In this document: in pieces, positions 1-9,674 of the stretch | Numbering within the stretch: position 1 is the first letter of the stretch | Layout: each line of letters opens with the position of its first letter | DNA from: an uncultured Paracoccaceae bacterium | GTDB taxonomy: Bacteria; Pseudomonadota; Alphaproteobacteria; Rhodobacterales; Rhodobacteraceae | Length of the DNA stretch: 42,471 nucleotides | Direction of reading: 5' to 3' | Assembly (NCBI GenBank): GCA_937138255.1 | Contig: CAKZOU010000027.1 | Coordinates: 1 to 42,471 of the forward strand | The notes under the pieces: model-generated | What the model was told of the DNA's origin: nothing | What the model saw: the letters and a program-made list of their open reading frames with translations, nothing else | The model's database searches: none | Program-made: the position numbers and the translations under genes

Positions 1-846
1 CACTTTGACAACTGGCTGGCGGCGGATACGAAATCCGCGGGCGCGATCCTCGATTTCCTCGTCCTGCGCGCCGAAGAACGCCTGCGTCGCAGGCAAGAGA
101 AGGAAACCGCCCGCAAATCGGCAACCAAACGCCTGCGGCTGCCGGGCAAGCTCGTTGATTGTTCGGCCACCGCCCGCGAGGGGACCGAGCTGTTCATCGT
201 CGAGGGCGACAGCGCGGGCGGCAGCGCCAAGATGGCGCGTGACCGCCGAATGCAGGCCCTTCTGCCCCTGCGGGGCAAGATCCTCAACGTCCTCGGCGCG
301 GCTTCATCGAAGCTTGGCACCAATCAGGAAATCAGCGACCTGACCCAAGCGCTTGGTGTCAGCCTCGGCACCAAGTTCAACGTCGATGATCTGCGTTATG
401 ACAAGGTCATCATCATGACCGACGCCGATGTGGACGGAGCCCACATCGCCTCGCTTCTGATGACCTTCTTCTTCACCCAGATGCGCCCCCTGATCGACCA
501 CGGCCACCTCTACCTCGCCTGCCCGCCGCTCTACCGCCTCACCCAAGGCGCGCGGCGCGTCTATGTGGCGGATGACGCCGAGAAAGAGGTGATGATGGCC
601 AAGGGGTTGGGCGGCAAGGGAAAAATCGATGTGCAGCGGTTCAAGGGCCTGGGCGAGATGGACGCCAAGGACCTGAAGGACACGACGATGAACCCGGCCA
701 GCCGCAAACTCATCCGCGTGACCATCGACGAGGACGAACCGGGCGAGACCGGCGATCTCGTGGAGCGTCTCATGGGCAAGAAGCCCGAGCTGCGGTTCCA
801 GTATATTCAGGAAAACGCGCGGTTTGTTGAGGAGCTGGATGTGTAG
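1..846 (+). CDS. parE: DNA topoisomerase IV subunit B (3' part)
   Basis: ParE carries the ATPase and TOPRIM parts of topoisomerase IV, which with ParC unlinks daughter chromosomes. The window opens inside the gene in frame 1, so the N-terminal GHKL ATPase domain is missing; 281 residues remain and end at a TAG. The TOPRIM signature EGDSAGGSAK lies at about residues 68-77 of the fragment, and the metal-binding DADVDGAH follows near residues 138-145. The tail reads RFKGLGEMDAKDL, typical of type II topoisomerase B subunits. The DVDGAH form and the QEISDLTQALG stretch fit alphaproteobacterial ParE better than GyrB, which usually has DVDGSH. No gene follows on the same strand within 80 bases. Confidence 0.93.
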   Translation, partial: HFDNWLAADTKSAGAILDFLVLRAEERLRRRQEKETARKSATKRLRLPGKLVDCSATAREGTELFIVEGDSAGGSAKMARDRRMQALLPLRGKILNVLGAASSKLGTNQEISDLTQALGVSLGTKFNVDDLRYDKVIIMTDADVDGAHIASLLMTFFFTQMRPLIDHGHLYLACPPLYRLTQGARRVYVADDAEKEVMMAKGLGGKGKIDVQRFKGLGEMDAKDLKDTTMNPASRKLIRVTIDEDEPGETGDLVERLMGKKPELRFQYIQENARFVEELDV

Positions 847-931
847 CCCGGTTTGAAACTGGGTCAACGCCACAATTATTGTTTCCAAATCTGCGCTTGA
901 GCCGCCACATTCCTGCCTCTATCTTGACACT

Positions 932-1690
932 ATGATTTCGAAGTCGAATTGGGGACTTGGTGTGTTCAAATGGATCGCCATCGTGCTTGCAAGTTTGCTT
1001 GCTGCACCGGCGACGGCGACAACCGTCGACACAACCGACGCTTGGAGCGGGGCGATTACCTATGGCTGGTTTGGCAGCGGCACTTCGCTGATAGCGCCGG
1101 ACGGCGCCACGAGTTTGGATTCAATCAGCTTCTTTTTTGAAGGTGATGCGGCGGGCCAGACCTTCGATTTCTGGATTGCCTCCGATTTCTACAGCGCCAA
1201 TGTCCTTTTCGAACAATCGTTTACAGCCGTTTCGGGCCAAAAGACCTTCCTGATTGATTTAGCACTGGAGCCGGGTGATCTTCTCTATACTTTCATGGAT
1301 TTTGGCGATTATGCCGGCTATTCGACGCTGTACACTCCGTACGACACCTATTCCGGAGGGTTGGCCTATTTCCTCGATTCAAACGGATATTGGATATGGG
1401 ATTTCTCTCAGGCCATCTGGGAAGGCGGTTCCGGGGGCCTCGACGAATATTATTCCCAAATCGAAATATTTGGCGACGACCTGAGCTATCTTTTGCGGGC
1501 CGCGATGTATTGGATTTGGGGGCTACCGGGTGATTTCGTGCCCCCAGAGGAATTCAATCTCGAGCCGGATCTGACCTTTGTCGCCAATTTTTCGACGCCG
1601 GTTCCCGTCCCGCTCCCAGCGACCGGCCTAATGCTTCTCACAGGCATCGGCAGCCTCGTTGCCTTCCGCCGCCGCAAGGCCGTTGCCTAG
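932..1690 (+). CDS. VPLPA-CTERM sorting domain surface/secreted protein
   Basis: A 252-residue protein with an N-terminal signal peptide (hydrophobic run then APATA around residue 29) and a C-terminal tripartite sorting signal: VPLPATG, a hydrophobic segment, then the basic tail FRRRKAVA. This is the VPLPA-CTERM variant of the PEP-CTERM system described in Rhodobacterales, in which an exosortase cleaves and anchors the protein at the envelope. The middle is rich in Gly, Tyr, Asp, Phe and Trp and matches no enzyme family I know. An in-frame GTG at 962 has GGGGA just upstream and may be the true start; the ATG at 932 has no clear Shine-Dalgarno. The gene is visibly less GC-rich than its neighbours, which may mean recent acquisition. 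It stands alone and converges on the cytochrome gene. Confidence 0.82.
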   Translation: MISKSNWGLGVFKWIAIVLASLLAAPATATTVDTTDAWSGAITYGWFGSGTSLIAPDGATSLDSISFFFEGDAAGQTFDFWIASDFYSANVLFEQSFTAVSGQKTFLIDLALEPGDLLYTFMDFGDYAGYSTLYTPYDTYSGGLAYFLDSNGYWIWDFSQAIWEGGSGGLDEYYSQIEIFGDDLSYLLRAAMYWIWGLPGDFVPPEEFNLEPDLTFVANFSTPVPVPLPATGLMLLTGIGSLVAFRRRKAVA

Positions 1691-1693
1691 GCG

Positions 1694-2074
1694 CTAGTCC
1701 TGCAAAGTTCCGATGTAGTTCGCCAGCGCCAGAAGCCGCGCGGGGATCGGTGTTGATCCGACCATGACGATCCCACCCATATCGCCCGCACCAAATTCGG
1801 GCATCTCGTAAGAAAAGCCTTCCTGCCGGTGCAGGCCGTCGATCGTGCTCATTACATAGTCACGGGGATAGATGCCGTCATAACGGGCTGACAACGTTGT
1901 AAGGTCGGCCGGAGCTTTGGCGAGATCCCGCGCCAAAGGGCCGTCGCCCTTGCCGCTCGTGCCGTGGCAGGCCGAGCAATCCTCAAGATACGCCTGTTTG
2001 CCGTCGACAACCTCGGTGGCGCATCCCGCAAGGGCCAGAAGCCCCAGTCCGATCAGTCCCAATCGCTGTGTCAT
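1694..2074 (-). CDS. Cytochrome c-type lipoprotein
   Basis: A small class I cytochrome c predicted to be lipid-anchored. From the ATG at 2074 (AGGGAG at good spacing upstream) the protein has 126 residues. A lipobox LAGC puts the acylated cysteine at residue 18, and the haem-attachment motif CSACH is at 33-37. A methionine in the MPEF or GDM stretch near residues 82-90 is the probable sixth haem ligand. An in-frame start 24 bases upstream would only lengthen the signal peptide. It would act as a periplasmic or membrane-bound electron carrier; the partner is unknown. It follows lolD on the same strand after about 60 bases and may share its transcript. The link to lipoprotein export may be coincidental, although this protein would itself be a Lol substrate. 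Confidence 0.85.
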   Translation of the reverse strand: MTQRLGLIGLGLLALAGCATEVVDGKQAYLEDCSACHGTSGKGDGPLARDLAKAPADLTTLSARYDGIYPRDYVMSTIDGLHRQEGFSYEMPEFGAGDMGGIVMVGSTPIPARLLALANYIGTLQD

Positions 2075-2137
2075 TCCGCACTCCCTACCTTCGTTCATCT
2101 TCCGGCGTTTCCCGATGCATTTCCAGCGCGAAGGTGC

Positions 2138-2824
2138 CTAGCTGGCCGGAATGATCCGCCCCGCGTCCAGCCGCACGACCCGATCCATCCGCGCGGCCAA
2201 TTCGAGGTTGTGCGTGGCGATCAAAGCCGAGAGGCCGGTCTCCCGCACGACATCCATCAGCGTAGCGAAAACGCGCTCCGAGGTCTCGGGATCGAGGTTG
2301 CCTGTGGGCTCGTCGGCGAGGAGGAGGCGCGGCTGGTTGGCCAGCGCCCGGCAAAAGGCCACGCGCTGTTGCTCGCCGCCCGAAAGGGCCGCGGGGCGGT
2401 GATCGGCGCGGTCGGCGATGCCGACGCGGGCCAGAAGGTCGGCGGCCCGCGCTGCGGCAGCGGCTTGCCCTGCCCCATTCGCAAGCTGTGGCAGGATCAC
2501 GTTTTCGGCGGCCGAGAACTCGGGCAGAAGGTGATGAAACTGATAGATGAACCCGACCTCGGAGCGGCGCACCGCCGTCCGCCGGCGGTCGGACCGGCCC
2601 GACATTTCCTCGCCGCCGATCCTGACCTCGCCGCTATTGGGCGTATCGAGAAGCCCGGCGATATGAAGAAGCGTCGATTTGCCCGCCCCTGATGGCGCGA
2701 CCAGCGCCACGACCTCGCCGCGACCGATGGTCAGATCCGCCCCCCGCAAGACGCGGACCTCGCCGGGCTTGCCAAGCTTGTAGCCCTTCTCGATCCCGCG
2801 AAGCTCCAGCACCGGCTCATTCAT
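2138..2824 (-). CDS. lolD: Lipoprotein-releasing system ATP-binding protein LolD
   Basis: ATPase of the Lol complex, which extracts mature lipoproteins from the inner membrane and hands them to the periplasmic chaperone LolA. The 228 residues fit the family. Walker [10 protein letters not shown] is at about 43-51, the Q-loop within IYQFHH near 93-98, the ABC signature LSGGEQQR near 147-154, Walker B LLLADE near 167-172 and the switch histidine in ATHN. The GNLD after Walker B and the [10 protein letters not shown] stretch are typical of LolD rather than MacB or FtsE. The start codon overlaps the end of the permease gene by 8 bases, so the two are almost certainly co-translated. Confidence 0.95.
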   Translation of the reverse strand: MNEPVLELRGIEKGYKLGKPGEVRVLRGADLTIGRGEVVALVAPSGAGKSTLLHIAGLLDTPNSGEVRIGGEEMSGRSDRRRTAVRRSEVGFIYQFHHLLPEFSAAENVILPQLANGAGQAAAAARAADLLARVGIADRADHRPAALSGGEQQRVAFCRALANQPRLLLADEPTGNLDPETSERVFATLMDVVRETGLSALIATHNLELAARMDRVVRLDAGRIIPAS

Positions 2825-4106
2825 AGCGCAGCGCCTCCACGGGGTTCATCCGCGCCGCACGGCGGGCGGGAAAGATCGTCACGATCCAGCTGAGGAACAG
2901 CGAGAGAGAGACCGCCGACATCACATCGCGCAGGTTTAGCTCAGCGGGCAGGTAATAAATGCCGCGGATCGACGGATCCCAGACGCCGCCGCCCGAGACA
3001 TAGTTGATCGCCGAGAAGATCGGATCGACGTAGATCGCGAAAAGCGCACCAAGGCCGACCCCCATGATCGTCCCCAAAGTGCCGATCGACGCCCCGCAGA
3101 TGAAGAACACCCGCATCACGGAGCCTTCGGTCAGGCCCATGGTCCGCAGAATGCCGATATCGCGGCCCTTGTTCTTCACCAGCATCACGAGGCCCGAGAT
3201 GATGTTGAGCGAGGCTATGAGCACGAGGATCGACAGAAGGATGAACATCACGTTGTCCTCGACCGTCAGCGCCCGCAGGAAGGCCCCCGCGCTATCGCGC
3301 CATGTCCAGATCAGGGTGTTCTCGCCCGCCGCCGCGATGATCGCCGGGATCATCGCCTCGACCTCTTCAGGGTCTTCGACCATGACCTCGATCTCGTCAG
3401 CTACGTCATCCTTGTCGAAAAACCGCTGCGCCTGCGCGAGCGGCAGATAGACCCGCGTGCGGTCGATATCCCAGCGGCCTGCCGAGAAGATATAGACGAC
3501 CTCATAGGCATTGACCCGCGGCGAGGTGCCGAAGGCCGTTTTCACCCCATTGGGCGAGATGATCTTGATCTTGTCGCCAAGGCCCACGCCCAGTTGCTGC
3601 GCCACGCCCGAGCCAATGGCGATGCCTTCGTCAAAGCGGGCCAGATCGCCCATGCCGGTGGCCGGATCGACGATGCGGCGCAGCGCGGCGAGATCAGCGC
3701 CGCGAATGCCGAAAATCTCGACCCCCGAATTCGCATTGCCGAAATTCGCCATCACCTGCCCGCGCGTGAGCGGCGCGGCATGGGTCACGCCGGGGACGGC
3801 GGCAAGGGTCGCGGCCAGCGCGTCATAATCGGCGATGGTGCGATCCAGCTGCCCGTCCGCGCCCACGGTGGCGCTGCGATAGACGGTGACATGGGCGTTG
3901 GCCCCGAGGATCGTGTCGACGAACTCCGACCGGAATCCCGACCGCACGGCAAGCGTCGCCACAAGGGCGAAAACCGCAAGCGTGACACCGATCAGGCTGA
4001 TCCAGGTCATCACCGAAACGCCGCCCTCCGACCGCCGCGCGCGCAGATAGCGCCAGGCGATCATCCATTCGAAGCGGGCAAAGGGGGCGGTCGTGCCGGT
4101 GGTCAT
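2817..4106 (-). CDS. lolC: Lipoprotein-releasing system permease, LolC/LolE family
   Basis: Membrane subunit of the lipoprotein-releasing ABC transporter, 429 residues. One TM helix lies near residues 30-55 ([20 protein letters not shown]), followed by a periplasmic MacB-PCD-like domain (about 60-280) and three further helices in the C-terminal FtsX domain (about 285-420). The end, NPVEALRYE, is characteristic of LolC/E. Only one permease gene is present beside lolD, as usual in alphaproteobacteria, so it probably works as a homodimer; whether to call it LolC, LolE or LolF is a matter of convention. AAGG lies upstream of the ATG. It follows proS on the same strand after 90 bases. Confidence 0.93.
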   Translation of the reverse strand: MTTGTTAPFARFEWMIAWRYLRARRSEGGVSVMTWISLIGVTLAVFALVATLAVRSGFRSEFVDTILGANAHVTVYRSATVGADGQLDRTIADYDALAATLAAVPGVTHAAPLTRGQVMANFGNANSGVEIFGIRGADLAALRRIVDPATGMGDLARFDEGIAIGSGVAQQLGVGLGDKIKIISPNGVKTAFGTSPRVNAYEVVYIFSAGRWDIDRTRVYLPLAQAQRFFDKDDVADEIEVMVEDPEEVEAMIPAIIAAAGENTLIWTWRDSAGAFLRALTVEDNVMFILLSILVLIASLNIISGLVMLVKNKGRDIGILRTMGLTEGSVMRVFFICGASIGTLGTIMGVGLGALFAIYVDPIFSAINYVSGGGVWDPSIRGIYYLPAELNLRDVMSAVSLSLFLSWIVTIFPARRAARMNPVEALRYE

Positions 4107-4196
4107 GCTCGGGCCTTGGGCTGTTTTGCCTGATATAGCGCGTTGCGGCTGCCGCGGCTAGCGCTGCGGCAGTTTCGCCCGTCCGGTAGGCGGCGA

Positions 4197-5534
4197 TCAG
4201 ATCCCGGCGTAGATCTGGGCGATCCGCTCGATAGCCTGCTCCGGCGGCAGCTCGACGCTTTCGCCGGTGCGGCGCGAGGTGAGTTCGACCACGCCGTTCT
4301 TGAGGCCGCGCGGCCCCACGGTGATGCGCCACGGCAGGCCGATAAGGTCCATCGTCGCAAACTTGCCGCCCGCCCGCTCGTCGCGGTCGTCGTAAAGCGC
4401 CTCGAGGCCCAGCGCCGCGACCGATTTGTAAAGCGCCTCGCAAGCGGCGTCCGCCTCGGCGTCGCCCTGCTTGAGGTTGACGATGCCCACATGGAACGGG
4501 GTCACGCCCTCGGGCCAGATGATGCCCTTGTCGTCGTGGCTGGCCTCGATGATCGCGCCGAGAAGGCGGCTGACGCCGATGCCGTGCGAACCCATCTCGA
4601 CCGGAACCTTGCTTCCGTCCTTGGTGACAACGGTCGCGCCCATGGCCTCGGAGTATTTGGTGCCGAAGTAGAAGATCTGGCCGACCTCAATGCCGCGGCC
4701 CACCTTGCGGTGCTCTTCCGGCACGCCGTTGAAAACGGCCTCGTCATGGGTCTCGTCGGTGCGAGCGTAGAGGGTGGTGAACTCCTCGCAAACCTTCGCC
4801 ACCTGATCCCAGTTGTCATAGTCGATGTCGCGGGCGCCGAGTTTCAGCGCGGTCACGCGGTCGTCGTAAAAGACCTCGCTCTCGCCCGTGGAGGCCAGCA
4901 CGAGGAACTCGTGAGTGTTGTCGCCGCCGATCGGGCCCGAGGCCGCGCGCATCGGGATCGCGGTCAGGCCCATCCGCTCGTAGGTCCGAAGATAGCTGAC
5001 CATGTGGCGGTTATAGGCGTGGAGCGCGCTCTCGCGGTCGACGTCAAAGTTATAGCCGTCCTTCATCAGGAACTCGCGCCCGCGCATCACGCCGAACCGC
5101 GGGCGGACCTCGTCGCGGAATTTCCACTGGATGTGATAGAGCGTCATCGGCAGGTCTTTGTAGCTGCCCACATGGCTGCGGAAGATATCGGTGATCATCT
5201 CCTCGTTGGTCGGGCCGTAAAGCATATCCCGCTCGTGCCGATCCTTGATGCGCAGCATCTCCTGACCGTAATCGTCATAGCGCCCGCTCTCGCGCCAGAG
5301 ATCAGCGGGCTGGAGCGTTGGCATCAGAAGCGGGATGTGGCCGGCGCGGACCTGCTCTTCATGGACGATCTGCTCGATCCGCTTCAACACGCGATAGCCG
5401 AGCGGCAGCCAGGAATAGATGCCCGCCGCCTGCTGCTTGATCATGCCGGCGCGCAGCATATAGCGGTGCGAGACGATTTGAGCCTCGGCGGGGTTCTCTT
5501 TCAGAACGGGCAGGAAATAGCGGCTGAGGCGCAT
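4197..5534 (-). CDS. proS: Prolyl-tRNA synthetase, short alphaproteobacterial type
   Basis: Charges tRNA-Pro in the cytoplasm. The 445 residues correspond to the shorter ProS of alphaproteobacteria, which lacks the large editing insertion of the E. coli enzyme. Class II core motifs are visible: GPTNEE (107-112), motif 2 around [17 protein letters not shown] (139-155) and motif 3 around [13 protein letters not shown]; a C-terminal anticodon-binding domain follows. The ATG at 5534 was chosen because MRLSRYFLP is the conserved beginning of this family and AAGGA lies 10 bases upstream; an open frame running to 5678 is not part of the protein. Divergent from the AI-2E-type permease gene. Confidence 0.96.
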   Translation of the reverse strand: MRLSRYFLPVLKENPAEAQIVSHRYMLRAGMIKQQAAGIYSWLPLGYRVLKRIEQIVHEEQVRAGHIPLLMPTLQPADLWRESGRYDDYGQEMLRIKDRHERDMLYGPTNEEMITDIFRSHVGSYKDLPMTLYHIQWKFRDEVRPRFGVMRGREFLMKDGYNFDVDRESALHAYNRHMVSYLRTYERMGLTAIPMRAASGPIGGDNTHEFLVLASTGESEVFYDDRVTALKLGARDIDYDNWDQVAKVCEEFTTLYARTDETHDEAVFNGVPEEHRKVGRGIEVGQIFYFGTKYSEAMGATVVTKDGSKVPVEMGSHGIGVSRLLGAIIEASHDDKGIIWPEGVTPFHVGIVNLKQGDAEADAACEALYKSVAALGLEALYDDRDERAGGKFATMDLIGLPWRITVGPRGLKNGVVELTSRRTGESVELPPEQAIERIAQIYAGI

Positions 5535-5690
5535 GGGATCGGTCCTTGCAGGAAATCTGGTCGTCCAGCGGTTTAAAGGGGCATGAGGGGGCAGGCAAGC
5601 GCCCAAACGCAATTGGCAGGGGCCATTTCCTGCGGTCTGGGGTTGATCTGCGCGGCAGATGTGACGAGATAGACCCAAGAGGAGAAGTCG

Positions 5691-6752
5691 ATGGCCCTAC
5701 CCGTAAAGGAACAGGCAAAATATTGGGGGATCGCGGCGGCGGTTTTCTTTGTCGTGCTATATGCGTTGGGCAATGTGCTTTTGCCCTTCGTCCTTGGCGG
5801 GGCTATTGCCTATCTGCTCGATCCGATTGCCGACCGCCTCGAAAAGATCGGCTTCAGCCGCGTTCTTTCGGTCGCGACGATCACCCTTGTCGCTGCATTG
5901 GCTTTTGTTGTGGCGTTCCTCCTGATCATCCCGACCTTGATCCAGCAAACCACATCGCTGGTTGAAAGCGCGCCAACGATCGTCGCGCAGCTTCAGCACT
6001 GGCTGACCGAGCGGTTCCCCTCGCTGATGGACGCCGACAGCACGATCCGCCATCAGCTGACGGCGGTGGGGCAAACGATCCAATCCAAGGGCGGCGATCT
6101 GTTGAACGGGGTTCTGAGTTCGGCGCTCAGCCTCATCAACATTATCGTCCTTCTGGTCGTCGTGCCGGTTGTGGCCTTCTATCTTCTCCTCGACTGGGAC
6201 CGGATGGTCGCGGTGATCGACGACCTTCTGCCGCGCGATCATGCGCCGGCGATCCGTCAGGTGGCCGCCGAAATCGACAAGACGCTCGCCTCGTTCATTC
6301 GGGGCCAAGGCACGGTCTGCCTGATCCTCGGGACCTATTATGGCGTGTCGCTCATGCTCGTCGGCCTCAACTTCGGTCTCGCCGTGGGCTTTGTCGGCGG
6401 GATCATCTCGTTCATCCCCTATGTCGGTGCCCTCGTCGGCGGGGCACTGGCCATCGGCCTTGCGCTTTTCCAGTTCTGGGGCGACTGGCTCTGGATCGGC
6501 ATTGTCGCCGGCATCTTCGGCATAGGTCAGCTGATGGAGGGCAATGTCCTGACGCCCAAGCTCGTCGGCGGCTCGGTCGGGTTGCATCCGGTCTGGTTGA
6601 TCCTTGCCCTGTCAGTCTTTGGCTCGCTCTTTGGGTTTGTCGGGATGCTCGTCGCTGTGCCGGTTGCCGCGATGTTCGGCGTTCTCGCCCGTTTTGGCCT
6701 GACCCAATATAAGGCGGGCCGCCTCTATCGCGGGTTGGCCGGTAAAGACTGA
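5691..6752 (+). CDS. AI-2E family transporter (PerM/UPF0118-type permease)
   Basis: Integral membrane protein of 353 residues in the AI-2E exporter/PerM family. Hydrophobic segments cluster near residues 10-30, 30-50, 60-85, 145-170 and in a C-terminal group from about 200 to 340, giving seven or eight helices in the usual pattern, including the family-typical stretch [11 protein letters not shown]. Members have been linked to autoinducer-2 export, Na+/H+ exchange or unknown substrates, so the cargo cannot be read from sequence. AGGAGA sits just upstream of the ATG. The TGA overlaps the ATG of hdaA by one base, so the two are translationally coupled; the gene heads the run permease-hdaA-ppk1-ppx. 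Confidence 0.88.
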   Translation: MALPVKEQAKYWGIAAAVFFVVLYALGNVLLPFVLGGAIAYLLDPIADRLEKIGFSRVLSVATITLVAALAFVVAFLLIIPTLIQQTTSLVESAPTIVAQLQHWLTERFPSLMDADSTIRHQLTAVGQTIQSKGGDLLNGVLSSALSLINIIVLLVVVPVVAFYLLLDWDRMVAVIDDLLPRDHAPAIRQVAAEIDKTLASFIRGQGTVCLILGTYYGVSLMLVGLNFGLAVGFVGGIISFIPYVGALVGGALAIGLALFQFWGDWLWIGIVAGIFGIGQLMEGNVLTPKLVGGSVGLHPVWLILALSVFGSLFGFVGMLVAVPVAAMFGVLARFGLTQYKAGRLYRGLAGKD

Positions 6753-7423
6753 TGGCCGAGCAACTTGCCTTCGATTGGCCGGTGCGCGTGGCGCTGGGGC
6801 GCGAGGATTTCTTCATCTCGGAGGCCAATGCCCGCTCTTTCGCGATGATCTCGGCCCCCGAGGGTTGGCCCGAGGGCAAGCTCGCCATCGTCGGGCCCAA
6901 AGGCAGCGGCAAGACCCACCTCGCCCGCGTTTTCGCGCAAAACAATAGTGCAGTTCTGCTCCACGCTTCCAAGGTCAACGCGGACTTTGCCCCGCCCAAG
7001 GCCGCCTGCGTCGTCATTGAGGATATGGAGACCCTGCCCCGCGAGGCGGAAGAAGCGGTGTTCCACCTCCACAACCACCTGCGGGGGCGCGGCAAGCTTC
7101 TTCTCACCTCCGACCGCGCGCCCTCGCGCTGGGCTATCGCCCTGCCCGACCTTGCGAGCCGGATGCAGGCCACCACCGTAAGCCACATCGACGATCCCGA
7201 CGACCGCCTTCTGGGCGCGGTGATGATGAAGCTCTTTCAGGATCGCCAGATCGCCCCGCCCCCGGCGCTGATCGCCTATCTGGTGAGCCGGATCGACCGC
7301 TCGTTCGCCGCCGCCGCGCGGATGGTGGCCGATCTTGATGCCGCGGCCTTAGCGCAGGGGCGCGAGGTCAATGTGCCGCTGGCGCGGGCGCTTCTGGACA
7401 ATCCCCCCCCAAGCGGCGGATAA
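6752..7423 (+). CDS. hdaA: HdaA, DnaA-related regulator of replication initiation
   Basis: A 223-residue AAA+ protein resembling domain III of DnaA but lacking the DnaA DNA-binding domain. Hda-type proteins bind the DNA sliding clamp and stimulate ATP hydrolysis by DnaA, preventing re-initiation. The extreme N-terminus has a clamp-binding-like motif QLAFDW (residues 4-9). Walker A GPKGSGKT is at 48-55 and a Walker B-like VVIEDME at 87-93; SDRAPSRW and LASRM near the middle correspond to sensor 1 and box VII regions of the family. Coupled by one base to the preceding permease and followed after three bases by ppk1, which argues for a shared transcript. Confidence 0.88.
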   Translation: MAEQLAFDWPVRVALGREDFFISEANARSFAMISAPEGWPEGKLAIVGPKGSGKTHLARVFAQNNSAVLLHASKVNADFAPPKAACVVIEDMETLPREAEEAVFHLHNHLRGRGKLLLTSDRAPSRWAIALPDLASRMQATTVSHIDDPDDRLLGAVMMKLFQDRQIAPPPALIAYLVSRIDRSFAAAARMVADLDAAALAQGREVNVPLARALLDNPPPSGG

Positions 7424-7426
7424 CTG

Positions 7427-9625
7427 GTGTCAACGACACAGGAATTCCAGCCCGCTATGCGCAACGCCGATTTTCTCGAAAGCCCCTTTCCCGAACCGGT
7501 CGGGATCGACACCGACCTGAGCGGACCGGGCCGCTTTTATAACCGCGAGCTGAGCTGGCTTGGCTTCAACTGGCGGGTTCTGGAGGAATCCGAAAACCCG
7601 CGCGTGCCGCTCTTGGAGCGCCTGCGGTTCCTGTCGATCTCGGCCACCAACCTTGACGAGTTTTACACCGTCCGCGTCGCCGGCCTGCGCGAATTGGCCC
7701 GTGCCGGCAATAGCTCGCCCTCGCTCGATGGCCTGAGCCCCGCCGAACAGCTTGCTCTGATCGACGAGAATGCCCGCCGCCTGATGGCACAACAGCAGGT
7801 GATCTTTTCGCAGCTGACCGGCGAATTGGCCGAGAACGGCATCCAGATCTGCGTGCGCGGCAAGCTGACCGAAGAGGATGAACGCCACCTTGAGGATGTG
7901 TTCCTCAACAAGGTCTTTCCGGTCCTCTCGCCGCTGGCGGTGGACCCCGCCCACCCCTTCCCCTTCATCCCCAACGAAGGCTTTGCGCTGGCGCTCCAGC
8001 TCGAGCGCACCCTCGACAAGCGCCCCCTGCGCGCGCTTTTGCCGGTTCCGGCCCAGATCGACCGCTTCATCCCGCTCCCCTCGGAGAGCGGCCACCGCTT
8101 CTTGCCGCTCGAAGAGCTTTTGATCCTGCATATCGGCCAGCTCTTCCCCGGCTATGGGGTGAAGGGCCACTGCGCGTTTCGCGTCTTGCGCGACAGCGAT
8201 CTCGAGGTCGAGGACGAGGCCGAAGACCTCGTGCGCGAGTTCGAGACCGCGCTCAAACGCCGCCGCCGGGGCGAGGTCGTTCGAATGAAGATGTCGGCCG
8301 GCGCCCCGCCCGCGCTCAAGGCGATGATCATGAGCGAGCTGCACGTCCGCGAGGATGAGGTGGTCGAGGTCGAAGGCATGATCGGCATGGCCGATCTGGG
8401 CGAGTTGGTGCTCGACGCCCGCCCCGACCTTCTCTGGCCGCCCTATTCACCCCGCGTCCCCGAGCGGGTGCAGGATTTCGACGGCGATATGTTCGCGGCG
8501 ATCCGGCAGAAGGATATGCTGCTGCACCACCCCTACGAGACCTTCGACATGGTGGTGCGCTTCCTGCAGCAGGCCGCCCGCGATCCCGATGTGGTGGCGA
8601 TCAAGCAGACGCTCTATCGCACCTCGCGCAACTCGCCGATCGTCGAGGCGCTGTGCGAGGCGGCGGAGGATGGCAAATCCGTCACCGCGCTGGTCGAGCT
8701 CAAGGCCCGCTTCGACGAGGCCGCCAATATCCGCCAGTCGCGCCGCCTCGAACGTGCCGGGGCGCATGTGGTCTATGGCTTCACCAACTACAAGACCCAC
8801 GCCAAGATCTCGACCGTGGTGCGCCGCGAGGGCGATCAGCTGGTGACCTATACCCATTTCGGCACCGGCAACTATCACCCGATCACCGCCCGCATCTATA
8901 CGGACCTCTCCCTTTTCACCTGCGACAAGGCACTGGGGCGCGATGCGACCAAGGTGTTCAACTATCTCTCGGGCTATGCCCAGCCGGAAAGATTGGAAAA
9001 TCTCGCCATCTCTCCGATCTCGCTCAAACCCCGCCTCCTCGAGATGATCGAGGCCGAGGCTGAGCACGCCCGCGCGGGCAAGCCTGCGGCGATCTGGGTC
9101 AAGCTCAACAGCCTGATCGAGGGCGATGTGATCGACGCGCTCTATGCCGCCTCGCAAGCAGGTGTGAAGATCAGCCTCGTGGTGCGCGGCATTTGCGGCC
9201 TGCGCCCCGGCGTGAAGGGCCTCAGCGAGAATATCCGTGTGAAATCCATTATCGGCCGCTTCCTCGAACATTCGCGGATCGTCTGCTTCGGCAACGGCCA
9301 CGGCCTGCCCTCGAAGAAGGCCCGTGTGTTCATCTCGTCCGCCGACTGGATGGACCGCAACCTCAACCGCCGGGTCGAGACGCTGGTCGAGATCACCAAC
9401 CCCACGGTCAAGGCCCAGATCGTCAGCCAGATCATGGCCGCGAACCTGCACGACGTGGCGCAAAGCTGGACCATGGGTGCCGATGGCAGCTTTACCCGCG
9501 CTGTGCCGCCGGAAAGCGGGCCCGCGTTCAACTGCCACCGCTTCTTCATGGAAAACCCCTCGCTGTCGGGCCGAGGCTCGGCGGGCGCCAAGGACGTGCC
9601 GGAGCTGACCCATACCGACGATTGA
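7427..9625 (+). CDS. ppk1: Polyphosphate kinase 1
   Basis: Reversibly polymerises the terminal phosphate of ATP into inorganic polyphosphate. The 732-residue frame starts at a GTG (7427), three bases after hdaA stops; an ATG at 7457 is an alternative start, but [12 protein letters not shown], the family's N-terminal signature, lies downstream of both. Both catalytic histidines of PPK1 are present: His458 in KTHAKIS and His615 in LEHSRI, with the same 157-residue separation as His435 and His592 of the E. coli enzyme. The N, head and two phospholipase D-like C domains are all complete. The next gene, ppx, begins 49 bases later, forming a synthesis/degradation pair. Confidence 0.97.
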   Translation: MSTTQEFQPAMRNADFLESPFPEPVGIDTDLSGPGRFYNRELSWLGFNWRVLEESENPRVPLLERLRFLSISATNLDEFYTVRVAGLRELARAGNSSPSLDGLSPAEQLALIDENARRLMAQQQVIFSQLTGELAENGIQICVRGKLTEEDERHLEDVFLNKVFPVLSPLAVDPAHPFPFIPNEGFALALQLERTLDKRPLRALLPVPAQIDRFIPLPSESGHRFLPLEELLILHIGQLFPGYGVKGHCAFRVLRDSDLEVEDEAEDLVREFETALKRRRRGEVVRMKMSAGAPPALKAMIMSELHVREDEVVEVEGMIGMADLGELVLDARPDLLWPPYSPRVPERVQDFDGDMFAAIRQKDMLLHHPYETFDMVVRFLQQAARDPDVVAIKQTLYRTSRNSPIVEALCEAAEDGKSVTALVELKARFDEAANIRQSRRLERAGAHVVYGFTNYKTHAKISTVVRREGDQLVTYTHFGTGNYHPITARIYTDLSLFTCDKALGRDATKVFNYLSGYAQPERLENLAISPISLKPRLLEMIEAEAEHARAGKPAAIWVKLNSLIEGDVIDALYAASQAGVKISLVVRGICGLRPGVKGLSENIRVKSIIGRFLEHSRIVCFGNGHGLPSKKARVFISSADWMDRNLNRRVETLVEITNPTVKAQIVSQIMAANLHDVAQSWTMGADGSFTRAVPPESGPAFNCHRFFMENPSLSGRGSAGAKDVPELTHTDD

Positions 9626-9674
9626 CAGGCCCCGCCCTGCCGCCAAGACTGCCCAAAGACCCTAGGGGAATCTC

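Noticed and set aside
1-846. Assignment of the first gene as gyrB
   Set aside because: The DADVDGAH form and surrounding sequence fit ParE; GyrB normally reads DVDGSH and has a different linker. An alignment would settle it.
847-863. Imperfect hairpin just after the parE stop
   Set aside because: The stem is short with a G-T pair and no T-tract follows, so it is not supported as a terminator.
4143-5576. Long open frame antisense to proS, and similar frames of hundreds of codons antisense to the mutase, pccA, betC and guaD
   Set aside because: These come from GC-rich codon bias: the sense genes are complete, conserved families, and the antisense products are low-complexity and rich in Arg, His or Asp without ribosome-binding sites.
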